Assembly (NCBI GenBank): GCA_013396635.1
Contig: WBMW01005007.1
Coordinates: 3,511-67,510 of the forward strand
Direction: 5' to 3'
Source: Penelope pileata
Lineage: Eukaryota > Chordata > Aves > Galliformes > Cracidae
Length of the DNA: 64,000 bases
Under the pieces are notes generated by a model that saw only the letters and a list, made by a program, of their open reading frames with translations, did not search any database and had not been told where the DNA came from. The translations under genes and the position numbers were made by a program. Positions 12,401-22,692 of this stretch are shown piece after piece; within the stretch, counting starts at the first letter, position 1; each line of letters begins with the position of its first letter.

Positions 12401-15400
12401 GAGGAAGAAAATGTCTTTCACCTTAGTCTTAATTAAACTGGCTTTTGGTATCGGGCTAAGAGAAACCTTTTGCAAATGCAAAAAAAATGCAAAGGAAGCT
12501 TGCAATAGGTAAGTTACAACCAGGTATTGCTTTATAATTTTCAAGTCTGGTTCTTACCAGATGCAAAGAGAAAGTTAAAATGTAGAAATGCCAGGAAAAA
12601 TTACAGTCTAAGGAGCAAAACATGCAGTGAGTTAAATACAAGCTCTGTCTTCTGCAGGCTCTTCTGTGTAAGCTTGTGTTTATATTTGTAGAATGGTCCG
12701 TTCAGCAGATTGTAACAAAGTACTGTCCAACTTCAGTGAAAGAAATTGCATCTCTTTTGGTGCTATTTGATGTTTTTTTTTCTTTTCTTTTTTTTTTTTT
12801 TAATTTGAAGTATTATTTTGATTATTATGGACACTTTTTTCAGAATTGTATCTCCAGGGCAGGAGAAATCTTTCATCACTGTAGAGTAGGTTCAGTCTTT
12901 GGTAACAAACACCCCCAAGTCCCCACTAGCATTCTCCATCCTGGCTGCAAGCCTGTTGTGAGTCACTCTGTAGTGGTGTTACAGGCATCAGTCACCAAAC
13001 ATTGCCTTGGTAAAGCTCCAGAAGCTGCAATGAAATCGGTGTGCCTTAAGGCAGCCAAGATACAGGTGGTTCCTGCTGGTAAATTAAAATGACCTGAAGT
13101 GGCAACTGAATGAAAGGAAAACTGTGCACAGAGCCTAAAATGAGTGCAAGAGCTCTCACTTTTATCTATTCCGAGTTTGGAATGATCTTTCTCCCCAGGA
13201 TGCAGCTAATCATAGAGTTGTTTTCTTCTTACAACAGAGCTTAGTGCCCTCTGCTGCTGACTCTCATGAAGGGCACTTGCCTGGTTCACACTTTAATGTT
13301 CTTCAGATCCACGTATTTCATCTGTGGAGACTGCAAAGGGAGTGAAAATAAGCATTGTCAAGAACTTGAATGCCTTAGTGAATATGTAGAAACTTAAGGC
13401 AAAATATTCTTTCAAATGTTTCCCCATTTTCTGTCAGTGTAAAAAGCCTCAGTGCTCCTTATCAGAACGAGTAAAAACTCTGCAGTCTGCCCGAGACCTG
13501 TTTGGCAATCTGAGCCAACATGTTCTGAGCAACACGTGATACAGGCGTACCCAAACTGCATCGCAAACTCCAGTGGAAAGTCAGCCGCTAACTGTCTTGA
13601 AAGCCATTGGGCTTTTGAACCCAGAAGTAAAACCAGAATTGAGGTCACCAAGCTCAGCAACCTATAATCAAAGCCTATCATTGGAATTGCATGGAAGAGT
13701 GGCACTTCTGCATGGTCACTGCAGTGTTTATCACAGAATCATAGAATTGTAGGGGTTGGAAGGGACCTCTAGAAATCATCGAGTCCAAACCCCCTGCCAA
13801 AGCAGGAACCCCTGCCAAAGTACTTTATGCTTGTTACAAACACTTTATATCCCCTGCCTGGAACACAGGAAGTTTCATCTGGGGATATAAAATATTCTTT
13901 ACTGTGACCATGAGGCTGACAGAGCACTGGGACAGGCTGCCTGGAGAGGTTGTGGAGTCTCCTTCTCTGGAGATATTCAAAACCTGCATGGATGCTTTCC
14001 TGTGCAACCTGCTCTAGGGCACCTGCTTTAGCAGGGGGGTTGGACAAGATGATCTCCAGAGGTCCCTTCCAACCCCTACGATTCTGAGATTCTGCCTGTG
14101 AAAGTAATATCAAGGGAAACCCATCCCAGAACCCCTTCTCCTCCTAGTAGTTTCACTGTTCCCAATTTCCCTTAACCTGCTTTCTTTACTCCAGTAACCC
14201 CTCAAATTTGGCTCTGATTTGATATGAGCTTTTTAAGATCTACACTTCAGTATAAAAATGTGAAAATGTGCAAGTGTAAGGTAAGGACTGTCTAGAACTT
14301 CTACCTGACCTAGCAAGGGATTTATTAGCAGTAAAGTTAAAAAAATAAAAGGTGATTCATTGCTAGCAATGGATGAGCCTTGTTCTGCATGCCTGCCTTT
14401 CCAGTGGGTTCCCCTACTGCAGTGCGACTCCAGGGGAATGCCAAGTCCAATGCAGAGCCTGCCTTAGGAGCTGAGTGCACAAAGTCTTTCATAACAGACT
14501 CATGATTTACTTTTGTCCAAGCTAGAAGACCAAACATTTTCTTCCATAGTTGGGAGTGGATACAAGAAAAGGGATGTTATGTCAATAGAGGAGTCCTTTC
14601 CCTTTGCAGACATGCCTCCGTGCTGAGGTAACCCAGACTGCATCTCCTCCAAAGGCCAGCACAGCAGTTCTGCATGGCTGCCTCCAGAGTGCCCTGGCAT
14701 TCATTTCCAGGGAAGCTCTCAAGCCAAAATTTGTGTTCTGGCACTGATGCTCTTGTAAATGAATGCAACAAAAATACAGTTGCAGCGAAGCACACTGGAG
14801 TGAACGATGGGCTGGTTTCTGAGCATCAAGAGCCATTCTAGCAACCGCGGTCACATAGACAGGTTGAATTCCTAAGCAGCCTGAAGATTTTCACTTCCCA
14901 GCTTAGCAAACTCAAGTGTATAAATCACTGTAACAGCTTTGCATTCCCCTGGCACAGGGTCTGTGCCTCTCTCCAGGCTGCCTGCACCAGCTGTTCTGCA
15001 GTACTGTTCAGGGATGGGATTACAGCACTTGACTGAGTGCCCAAGCATTAGTCATGTTTTCACTGTAGAGGCATGAACAGCAGTAGCTGTTACTTGGAGC
15101 TGAAATTTAGGGTAACCGGAAAGGGCTATAAACTGCAATTTCCTAGGCACAGAATAGAGACTGGAGAGAAAGTGGAAATAAAACTAAACTCACATAACAT
15201 GCTTTAGCCTAATATTGCTAAAAATATTACTGGGCAGGCAAGAAGCCCAAATACATAAACGTTATGTCAGCTCTAGGAAAAAGTTCTCCTTTCTCCAACT
15301 CTCTAGACAAAATCTCACAAGTTAGCTTTGTACTCCAAGTCAAAGCAGCACCAGTGGGGTGAGCTTCGAGTCCCTCAAGGTCTGCGTGCATTCCAAGGTG

Positions 15401-17813
15401 ACTGGATGTGTGTCAGAGGAACACCTTTCTTTTCACCTGTTGTCCAAGGGATGCAGGCACACACTGTCAGGCTCCTAAACCTGTTTGGTGAAATCTCCAT
15501 AAGACAACAACAGATAAGATCTTTTGTGGCATTGCCTTTAATAGCCTCTCCAGTCTTATAACAAGAGCCCTAAATCCTAACAAAACTTTCTGTTGCAAGC
15601 TTTGCTGAAAGGATTGTTAGTTTTCTGTCCTTCCAAATTTTTCCCACTAGACTCCTCTCCCGTTCACACATATCTGCCAAATGTCCTTTACCAGGAGTGG
15701 ACTTAAATATTTCCCTTGCTCAAATGGCAGGGAAACAAATGTATAAAACAGGCATTCAGACCTGGCCTCGTCATACAGACTGGAGCAGCTCTACGAAGAG
15801 CTGATGCCTTCTGGATACTTCCAAAGTAAAGAAAAATATTCATTTAATTTATTTTAGGGAAGACAGAAACAAAACAGCTGCTGGTTTTGGTCTCAAGTTA
15901 CATTGGAGTTACTCTGCACAGCTCTGGTACCTTAAAGCCAGCACGATTCACACTTAGCATTCCCGTAAGTCCTTTCACGTGCCCAAAGATCTCCAAGAAG
16001 CCTTAGTGTGAGGAGGAGGAGGACTGCAGCTTATTTCTGAGGCATTTCCTGGCACCTGAGGTTGGTGTCCATACACACTTAGCCTTAAGGAGAGCGCAAC
16101 AGGCCTGGAGCCTGGAAGTGCTTAGAGTGGGGCCATCAGCACTAACCTCTCACCAGCAGCAATGGAACAGCTTAGGCTTCACTTGGAGGGTTGCGTGTAT
16201 TTGCTGCTTCCCCTGACGAGGCAGCGTTCTGCGTTCCTGGTGGACAGGAGTTACATGTGGTGTCTGCTCAAGTCAACTGATTGAACGCTTCCTTTTTTAA
16301 TATAACTTCCTTTTATGATATAACCCACCATTAAATGGAATTCCAGTTACAACATTTCATGTTCATATCTTACTGATGATGCAGCATGTTTTCGCTCCTG
16401 TCACCACAGTGGAAATATATCTCCAAGAAATACTCAGCTGGCAGCCAAAGTGCCCTTCAGCATTGATGTTATCAGTAGAACCCAAACACAGTTATTACAT
16501 TTAAAAAAAAAAAAAAACAGGCAAATTTCTGATTTTTGTGAAGGCATTGGATTAAGCTGTCACTCCTGCATTAAGGACTCCACTGTGAGGGCAGGAAGAA
16601 GTTCTGGCTGCATTACAATTTGCTCTCATGAAGAAAACCTGCAGTCTGGGCTCTCAGAGTGAATACTTCTTGGCAGCAAAGTGTCTGCTCTCCTCTTGTG
16701 TTGTTATGAACAATGCCCCATTGCACCGCACGCAGCTGAAGTGACTAAATCACCATCTTTGAAATGCTTTCCCTACATACTTTTATATCTTCCAAGTACT
16801 TAAGTTCTGCTTCAGATAATGGGCAAAATGTCAGATAATGGGCAAAAATAAGGTAGTTTGGCAGCCAACCCGTACATTTCCTGCTTTATAAGCTGAAAGG
16901 ATGGAGGCTTTCAATGTAACTTGAAGTGGTCTCCTTTTCAGCTGTACGTAACTGCTTCCAGTATGTTTTAGCACACACTGATTGGTCTGTCTGCTGCTAT
17001 GAACATTTATAAAAGAGAATTTACATCTCTTCTTTCCAGTGGGAAGTGACCCCGTGTGGGTTTGGTTGAAATGCGCTGTGGTTTCTGACACAAAAAATGC
17101 ATTTGTTTTAGCGTCGGTCTCACATTATTTCAAAAATTCAAGTCATACAATAGGAGTCAGCAGTTCTTAAACTGATTTTTTCTAAACACGAGCATTTCCA
17201 TGTTATTTAATTCTAGCGTCCTGCAGGTAAGACTTCCTGAGTTGCCGAACTGCGGTATTCATTTGTCTTGCTTGGCTTCATACAGATAACAGTTCCTCAG
17301 GGAAAAAAACAGATGACAGTAATGGAAATGGCATAATTGTGCCAAAGAGAGATCAGCTTGGAGGTGGTCGTCCAGTGCCAGAAACAGGTGAGTCTGACAA
17401 CGTGAATTCATTTGGAATTACCTTAGAGTTTTTCAGTCAGGTAATGTAGACCCAGACACTGCAGTCAGCGCTGTGCTTCCATGTTCTGAACCGCTCTCGG
17501 CACGTGTGATCACACAGTTTAGTTTCTCAGTGTGAGTTGCACCAAATATTATCACCTAACAGATAGGCTAGCTGTATTTCTATAGAAATTTTTTAGTTTT
17601 CTTCTACTGTTTCCTCGCTGTGTTAACTAAAGCGTAATCTCTCTTGCCCTCTCTGCAGGTGCTGTACTACCTCTGGCCTTAGGCTTGGCCATCACTGCTT
17701 TACTGCTGCTTATGGTTGCTTGCAGACTGCGGTTAGTGAGACAGAAGCTTAAAAAAGCTCGACCCATTACATCCGAAGAGTCCGATTACCTCATCAACGG
17801 GATGTATCTCTAA
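1..17813 (+). CDS. LRP11: LRP11, low-density lipoprotein receptor-related protein 11 (5'-partial, 7 exons visible)
   Basis: Coding exons 1-194 (partial), 5140-5303, 8744-8885, 11311-11436, 12145-12357, 17286-17387 and 17659-17813 splice in frame with GT-AG borders to one reading frame ending at TAA 17811-17813. Domain order is the C-terminal part of a MANSC domain (CC..P.C, CFLFNC, VCRFA), a PKD-like beta domain (exons 2-3), one LDL-receptor class A repeat (exon 4, six cysteines and the acidic CPDGSDETFC end), a Ser/Thr/Asn-rich linker (exons 5-6), a hydrophobic membrane span and a basic-then-acidic tail ending NGMYL (exon 7). This MANSC-PKD-LDLa-TM order is specific to LRP11, a type I membrane protein of poorly known function. 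The signal peptide and start codon lie before the window. The next gene downstream, PCMT1, is convergent, as in human. The family assignment is secure; ligand and role are not shown by sequence. Confidence 0.96.
195..5139 (+). other. LRP11: LRP11 intron 1
   Basis: Starts GC rich, then becomes ordinary AT-rich intron. I see no conserved exon, RNA gene or clear transposon. Open frames here lack splice context and coding character. Confidence 0.85.
5140..5303 (+). CDS. LRP11: LRP11 exon 2 (first half of PKD-like domain)
   Basis: Acceptor is ...CTTTATTGAAG at 5139; the first two bases complete a Glu codon. The translation gives an acidic EEEYDEPPLC lead, then a beta-sandwich strand pattern with SPVDWVLLDGRESSDDHG and IVQYEWTLLQGD, typical of PKD domains (D-G-R-x-S followed by YEW). 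It ends in phase 0 at ...EMK, followed by donor GTACAC. Confidence 0.95.
6068..6137 (-). mobile_element. CR1 LINE fragment
   Basis: Read on the minus strand this gives GGCTCAAGGGAGGCCTCATT, then GGAGCCTTCCAGTACTTAAA and GGGAGCTTATAAACAGGAGG. This is the characteristic CR1 stretch a few hundred bases before its 3' end. It abuts a plus-strand CR1, making a head-to-head arrangement. Confidence 0.8.
6155..6447 (+). mobile_element. CR1 LINE 3' end
   Basis: Shows the typical CR1 order: a CTCTCTGGTGACAG start, GGAATGGCATGGAGCTGTGT, GGTTCTTCACCAGAGAGTGG, CTGGCACAGGCTGCCCAGGG, AAGCGTTTGGACACTGCTCT, and the terminal GTTCTGTGATTCTGTGA. It is 5' truncated, as nearly all CR1 copies are. Confidence 0.92.
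8340..8646 (+). mobile_element. CR1 LINE 3' end (older copy)
   Basis: CR1 blocks are recognisable: TCTCTTCTCCCTGGTCACCA, AAAAATTTCTTTACTGTGAG, AGAGGTGGTTGGTGTCTCAG, AAGAGGCATTTGGACAGCGC, and the tail GAAGGTCCCTTCCAACTGAA. The tail runs directly into an ATTCT repeat. Confidence 0.88.
8647..8716 (+). repeat. (ATTCT/GTTCT)n pentanucleotide array
   Basis: Fourteen consecutive pentamers: eight ATTCT and five GTTCT followed by a degenerate AATCT. It grew from the ATTCT-type tail of the CR1 just upstream and ends 27 bases before the LRP11 exon 3 acceptor. Confidence 0.95.
8744..8885 (+). CDS. LRP11: LRP11 exon 3 (second half of PKD-like domain)
   Basis: Acceptor TTTCTTTTATCAG precedes GTA CCT CAA. 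The exon encodes VPQPGTLKLSHFQEGTYIF and QLTVTDTADQRSSDNVSVTV, the closing strands of a PKD domain (the Y.F.LTVTD signature). NVS is an N-glycosylation sequon. It ends in phase 1 (GCA GCA G) before donor GTGAGA. The acceptor lies only about 30 bases beyond an expanded CR1 tail. Confidence 0.95.
8886..11310 (+). other. LRP11: LRP11 intron 3
   Basis: Holds one CR1 copy (9465-9772). No other recognisable element or exon. Confidence 0.85.
9465..9772 (+). mobile_element. CR1 LINE 3' end
   Basis: Recognisable by GGCCTCTTCTCCCAGGTAGC, TGCACCAGGGGACGTTCAGG, ATTGAAACAGGCTGCCAAGG, TTGGACTTGGTGATCTATCT and the terminal TTTTGTGATTCTATG. 5' truncated and diverged. Confidence 0.88.
11311..11436 (+). CDS. 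LRP11: LRP11 exon 4 (LDL-receptor class A repeat)
   Basis: The whole LDLa repeat sits on this one exon: CSRYQFICDDGCCIDITFAC followed by DGVKQCPDGSDETFC. The acidic calcium-binding residues (D..CPDGSDE) are intact, so the module should bind calcium and fold. Phase 1 at both ends, as is usual for shuffled extracellular modules. Acceptor CAATAG, donor GTAAGT. Confidence 0.97.
11437..12144 (+). other. LRP11: LRP11 intron 4
   Basis: A short intron with nothing recognisable in it. Confidence 0.8.
12145..12357 (+). CDS. LRP11: LRP11 exon 5 (stalk/linker)
   Basis: Encodes a low-complexity extracellular linker rich in Ser, Thr, Asn and Gln, with sequons NFS and NQS. No domain is recognisable. Acceptor TTAACATAG, donor GTAAGA, phase 1 at both ends. 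The reading frame is open only when joined to exons 4 and 6, and this supports the model. Confidence 0.9.
13732..13805 (-). mobile_element. CR1 LINE 3' terminal fragment
   Basis: TCACAGAATCATAGAATTGT, AGGGGTTGGAAGGGACCTCT and AATCATCGAGTCCAAACCCC form the reverse complement of the CR1 3' end. Confidence 0.92.
13850..14097 (+). mobile_element. CR1 LINE 3' end
   Basis: Contains GAGCACTGGGACAGGCTGCC, GAGGTTGTGGAGTCTCCTTC, GGAGATATTCAAAACCTGCA, GACAAGATGATCTCCAGAGG, TCCCTTCCAACCCCTACGAT. Its 3' end mirrors the minus-strand CR1 at 13732-13805, so the two can pair as an inverted repeat. Confidence 0.92.
17286..17387 (+). CDS. LRP11: LRP11 exon 6 (juxtamembrane linker)
   Basis: A 102-base phase-1 exon encoding DNSSSGKKTDDSNGNG, then IIVPKRDQLGGGRPVPETG. 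It is a hydrophilic spacer just before the membrane span, with one sequon (NSS). Acceptor CATACAG, donor GTGAGT. Confidence 0.9.
17388..17658 (+). other. LRP11: LRP11 intron 6
   Basis: A 271-base intron with nothing but splice signals. Confidence 0.8.
17659..17813 (+). CDS. LRP11: LRP11 exon 7 (transmembrane segment and cytoplasmic tail, stop)
   Basis: After acceptor CTCTCTGCAG the frame gives AVLPLALGLAITALLLLMVA, a single membrane span, then a basic stop-transfer stretch (CRLRLVRQKLKKAR) and the tail PITSEESDYLINGMYL with stop TAA at 17811. The tail carries E-S-D-Y-L-I, which fits the [DE]xxxL[LI] acidic dileucine sorting pattern. The ending matches what I recall of mammalian LRP11. Confidence 0.97.
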
Positions 17814-18443
17814 GAATCAGATTTAGGTCAGTTGCTTTCTCCCCTTTCTCCTGTGTCCATGAACCTCTGCCTCTAAAAAAGGACCAAAATCTTTAGTTAA
17901 GTCTCACACGTAGAAGAAGCCTCCAAGATAAGGAACATGTTCTCCTCCTTCAGTGATGAAATACAGGTGTGGGTGGGTGCCCGTGTTCAGCAGCTCAGAA
18001 GCATTCAGGCTCCAGAGGGTGGCTCCAGCTGGCTGTAAAAGACACCACGAGGTGGAGAACCCCCCACGGGACAGGGGGTGCCCTCATCCTCCTCGTGGCC
18101 ACTGAGGCCCCAGGGCCAGACTGCTGGGGCAGCCAAGGCCAGCAGGTCCCTGTGCCATCAGCAGGGGCGGAGAGCAGCTTGTCACCACCCCGCTGCCACC
18201 AGCATGCTCTGCGCTGGGTACGGGGATGCTATAGACCAACCCATGAGTGTACCAGCCAGCAGAGACCGATCCGTGCACTTTCCACCACACGCTGGGAGCA
18301 TTCTCACAAAAGAATTTTGCTTTGTTTTGTTAACTAAAAGCAATTGCCATCTAAGCACCAGCTTTTGTAATGAAATTTGGGATTTGAGGAACAGGATATA
18401 TTTTTGGTTCATAGTTCAAACCTCTGTGCAGCTAACAAAGTCT

Positions 18444-18464
18444 TAAATGCTTAGTAAGCATTTA
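18444..18464 (+). repeat. Near-perfect palindrome in LRP11 3'UTR
   Basis: TAAATGCTTA and TAAGCATTTA flank a single central G. A further TAAATGCTTA follows at 18466. The RNA could form competing short hairpins. Confidence 0.75.
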
Positions 18465-19195
18465 GTAAATGCTTACTGAATGCTAAAATGAAAAACACCA
18501 AGTACTCAAAGGATGAGTTTGGACTTACCAGTGCCTGGCAGCCGTTGTGTGTGATCCCAGAGCCGCATCTCTCCCCATATGGTTGGCTTCAGCCCTTTGC
18601 TCCCGCAGCTCGACATGCTCCACCCTGTGCAAGAGCACTGGGCAGCGGCTGTTTGCTGAGACACCGGCCCCAGCCCTGCCCACAGAGGCTGGCTCGCTGC
18701 GTTGGAGTTCTGGCGAGTGAGAACCAAAGTTAGTCCGAGGCAGACGGGCACGGCCAGCGTGACTGCTGCTTCCAGCAGAGGGGCTGAACCGGGGCCCTGC
18801 TTCCCCCAGAGCAAGGGACTCGTGCTGGGTAACTCTCAGCTCCCTGCAAAGCTTGAAGGCTTCAGCGACATGTCCCCACCCCAGCAAAATTCTCATAGAA
18901 TTAGAGCAAGTAATCGATATGTGTGAGTGAACTTCAGATGTGTTAACAGTAAATTGTGTCCAGTACCTGTTATCTATACATATATATGTAGGCACCGTGC
19001 TGTCTACCTTGTTTGACTGTCCGAGGGTGTCGCGTTCATCATGGGTCCCAGTAGCAATGGAGGCAGACGAGGCATGCATCTTTTTGTATGTCGTCTTTTG
19101 TACTTCAGCATCTTCATGTCTACCAGAATATTGCCATGGTATACAAATAGTTCTTTCAGTTGCTCGGTCTTCATTCCTTTATGTAAAATAGCTCT

Positions 19196-19201
19196 AATAA
19201 A
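19196..19201 (+). terminator. LRP11: Candidate LRP11 polyadenylation signal AATAAA
   Basis: Exact AATAAA about 1.38 kb after the stop codon. It is the first good plus-strand signal after the last exon. Confidence 0.6.
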
Positions 19202-19224
19202 CCTATTTTATTCATACATTCCTT

Positions 19225-22200
19225 GCATTGATTTTCAGCTCCCAGATACATTTTGTTACCTTCCTCCTGGCAGATAGGAAAGCCCAAAGTATGAGGGCAG
19301 ACAGAAATACATGGAACAGCTGCTATGAAACAGCCTTAGAAGAAGCTGGGATGTGTATGGTGGGGGGAACTGCAGAGACATTTTGTTGCAGGAAGACTGA
19401 CCAGCAGCAGGCCAGCGCTGCCCTCTTCACCCATTGCCTGTCTCAAGAGCAAGACTCGAGCCATGCAGCACTCGAGCAGCACTGGAGCTGGGCTGTCAGT
19501 GCGCTTTCCCAGGGCCCTTCTGCCACATTAAGGCAAAGTCTGGCTGTTAGAATGGCAGCAGTTCATGGCGCAGGAGTCCTTCTGCTGAGAGCATCCATTT
19601 CTAACCTGAGCATCCATTTCTAACCTGGGAGCGCCGCCCCTCTTCCTGCAGCTGGCGTGGCAAATTGTGCAGCACCCAAAAGACTGCATTGTAACTACAG
19701 CCATCCAGGAAAGATGCACCGCCCATCTGCCTGGAGTGCATTTCCCAGCACTGAAAAATCATTGTTTTGCTTTGTTTGCAGTTCAATTCAACAGCCTCCT
19801 CCTTCACCATCTCCCCACAGCAGCAAGAAAAGCAGTCTTTGCTCATTGTGTGCATGCTGCTCCCATTGCCAAAACCCCAACGCAAGCGCAGCACACGGCA
19901 GCAGCTAGCTCGGTGCCGCAGCTGCCAGTGGCTGCCCAGAGACTTCTGACGGTGAGAAGGCGGCGTTTGCTGCTACGCAGCCCACTGTGCCAAGGCAGCT
20001 AGAAACTCCACAGCGAGACTGAAATTCAGAACAAGTTTGTGCTGCACCAGAAAGCGTGGGCACCCTCAGCCAGATTAAGAGCAAGACAAAGTTAGCAAAA
20101 TGCCTCACTGGCTCGGCAGCTGGAATTTGTACGAGTCTCGGTCACATTCAGTTTGACAGGCCATCTGCCTTCCAACGGGTGACACCGAGCTGCCGAGCCA
20201 GAGCACCCCTGAGACCCCACCTTCCATAGCCCAGCAGCATTGGGCAGGGACGGCTCCAGAAGCACGTTTGCAAGAGAAACAGGCTGAGGGAGGTCAGTGT
20301 GACGCTCCGTTTGCTTTCTAAACCCCAAATAAAGCGTACAAGTTCCAGTTGCAGCTCCCCGTGGTGGGCGGGGGGCGGGGAGCGGCCCAGCACGAGCGCG
20401 GCCCAACAAAGGCCCACGGCACGCAGGGAGCACAAAGGGCCGCGCTCGCTGCTCCGTCAGCAGCAGCAGCTGGGTTTTTTGCTTTCTAGTGGCAAAAGCT
20501 GGAAGAGTAAAAGCAAAGGGAAAAAACTAGAAAGGATTCGAAGAGAGCTGATAGATCAGGCAGAGGCAGTAAGTACATTGTGGTTACTATGAAAGAAAAA
20601 GCCCACAAAGCAATCAGTTTGACCAGAGAAAGGCAAATGTACTGTAAACAGGGAATATTGGAGGGGGGAGAACCATGTAGATGTACCTTTACCGTGTATT
20701 TTTCAACTATATTTACTTAAAACAAGGCAGGATGCAAGAATGCAGAACTGTGAGTATACGTGCAATGCACCAGAAACACCTGCAGGGCCCCAGGGCGGCT
20801 CGGGGCCTCTGGAACACAGAGCAGCCCACGAGCACTGCACCACCACAAAAAGCCAGGGCAGAAACAAGTCTTTATAGGTTTCGAAACATGTAATCCCATT
20901 TTAAAGAGAGAAAGTGGGAAATGGTAACATAGCTTTTCACAGCTAGCAGCTCCTACCGCACAAAGGAGATGCACTGGCCATGCTTACATTGGAAGGGGGC
21001 GAGGAGCTGCCGCAGAGCCCTGACGGGAGCGCTCACCCAGGCACGTGCTCCGAGGTTCCCACCAGAGGCCCCCAAGACTCCTCGTGGTCCTTAAGGCACC
21101 TGAGATAAGTTGCTGACCAACCTCAGGCAGGGATGGCGTCGCTCCGGCTTCCAAGCACAGTGTGGTCAGACACAGGCGAGTTCTCTCCCTTTCTCCCTGC
21201 TGAAGCCTTCAGGCAACTTTCACTGGGCAGCCGGAGCCCTGCTGCTGACATGGCAGCAGCACCACGTCCATTAAGTTGGTAACCTCATAACCCAGGATTT
21301 CCAGTCCTGCCCAGCTGGGTGTCTCAGTAACGCCCTGCCAAGAGCACAGTAACAGCCCTATGCAGGGACACTCGGGGTGTGAGGAACGGGTGCTGCCTGG
21401 CACCGAGCAGGGCAGGGAGCGGGCAGACCGCAGCATGTCCACCCACACAAGGCCACCTTTACCCCAGGGTGGTTCCCTCACAGCTGGCTGAGGCACAGCA
21501 ACCCCAAACTTGCTGGAGGCGCTCGGAGCACGCAGGTGTAGGTCAACAACAGCGAAGGCAAAAGGGCTTTACCATACCTTAGGAGCAGCTGTGTGCTTCC
21601 CACCGCTGGTCCTCGACCTTCCACAGCTGCGCACAAATGGACAAAAACTCATACAGCTCCCAAAGGCAAACCCCATGAATCCATCCATTGCACACCAGAG
21701 TTCAAACTGGAATTTATGCCTCCTGTCGTGTAAAGCCTCAATGTTCTCAAGTCTGAAAGACTGACCACAGATCTCATGGCCTGCAGCAGCCCTCCGCACA
21801 CATGCTGCTGTTGGGCAGCACTTTCCCTCCACGTGTTTTCATTTTCCTGTGCTGCTGCTCTGCACAATGTGCTCGCATGGCCTGGCTATCCCACCAACCT
21901 GAGCCGGGACCGCTCCTCACTCACTTGGCTGGAAGACCTCTTCCGCATCACTTGGGATGAAGAACAAGGGTTCCATCAAGGTGATTAGCGTTATCCATCT
22001 AACAGCATTATAGTGGCTCCACCTCAAGAGTCAGCTAAGTGCAACAGGCAGATGCATCCACACAAAGCACAGGCTTGGTTTTCAGTTACTCTTTTGCATC
22101 GTGTCAAAATCAAGGAGCTGCAGTCACACCCTCATTCCACGAACCATGTTTAAATCAAATGCCAATCAACAAGCAAAAGGAAGAAAGCACTGCTCCACAG

Positions 22201-22660
22201 CAAGAGTGGGTCAGCACGTCCCGTTCTGAGAGGAGGGTTCAGCTCTGCTCAGCTGTGCTGCTCCCCGCAGCTGCTTTGGCTGAGGGGTGACCGTAACCAT
22301 CCAGGGAAGCAGCCCTGCATCTTGTAGAAAGAAAAGCCCGTAACCCTCTGGCTGCAGACCCAGCCAGCTGCCCCCAGCCCCCAGCAGCAAGGAGAACCAC
22401 CACACCGCACGTGCACAGAGCTCACAGGCCTGGAGAGAACCCGCTGACACCTTCCCCAGACACATGGGAAGAAACTCCAAAACGCGCGGTACGACGCCAC
22501 CCACACCCCAGGTGGTGCCACCAGGCTTGGGAACTGCTGCAGCACATTAACTAACTGAAGATGGACACGCATTTCTGGTCATTTAGGATTTTTATATGGG
22601 CTTGCTTTCTTTTTGAACATGCACAGTCCTGTGAAGGCAATAAATAAACAAACAAACACA
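19225..22660. other. Intergenic region between convergent LRP11 and PCMT1
   Basis: Moderately GC-rich unique sequence. I see no protein family, RNA gene or recognisable transposon. Short (AAAC)-like A-rich sequence at about 22640-22660. Longer transcripts of either neighbour could extend into it. Confidence 0.6.
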
Positions 22661-22686
22661 GACACCTAAAAGCAGCTTCCTCTCAA

Positions 22687-22692
22687 TTTATT
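22687..22692 (-). terminator. PCMT1: Candidate distal PCMT1 polyadenylation signal AATAAA
   Basis: Minus-strand AATAAA at the low-coordinate end of the presumed exon 8. A second one lies about 40 bases upstream in the transcript sense (TTTATT near 22728). Confidence 0.4.

Larger units (their letters stand above)
12358..17285 (+). other. LRP11: LRP11 intron 5
   Basis: Contains two CR1 3' ends in opposite orientation (13732-14097), poly-T near 12776-12801 and poly-A at 16502-16516. No exon or RNA gene recognised. Confidence 0.85.
17814..19220 (+). other. LRP11: LRP11 3' untranslated region (end inferred)
   Basis: Follows the LRP11 stop without a splice signal. A canonical AATAAA at 19196-19201 after a pyrimidine-rich stretch would place cleavage near 19215-19225. 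A second AATAAA at 20328-20333 could serve a longer form. Antisense open frames here (for example 18525-19079) lack coding character. Confidence 0.6.

Noticed and set aside
18525..19079. 184-residue minus-strand open frame
   Set aside because: Lies antisense in the LRP11 3'UTR, has no recognisable domain, and overlaps other frames of similar quality.
19225..22660. Search for an extra gene between LRP11 and PCMT1
   Set aside because: Several 80-110 residue frames exist on both strands, but none has recognisable family motifs, consistent splice sites or a promoter. I leave it as intergenic or extended UTR.
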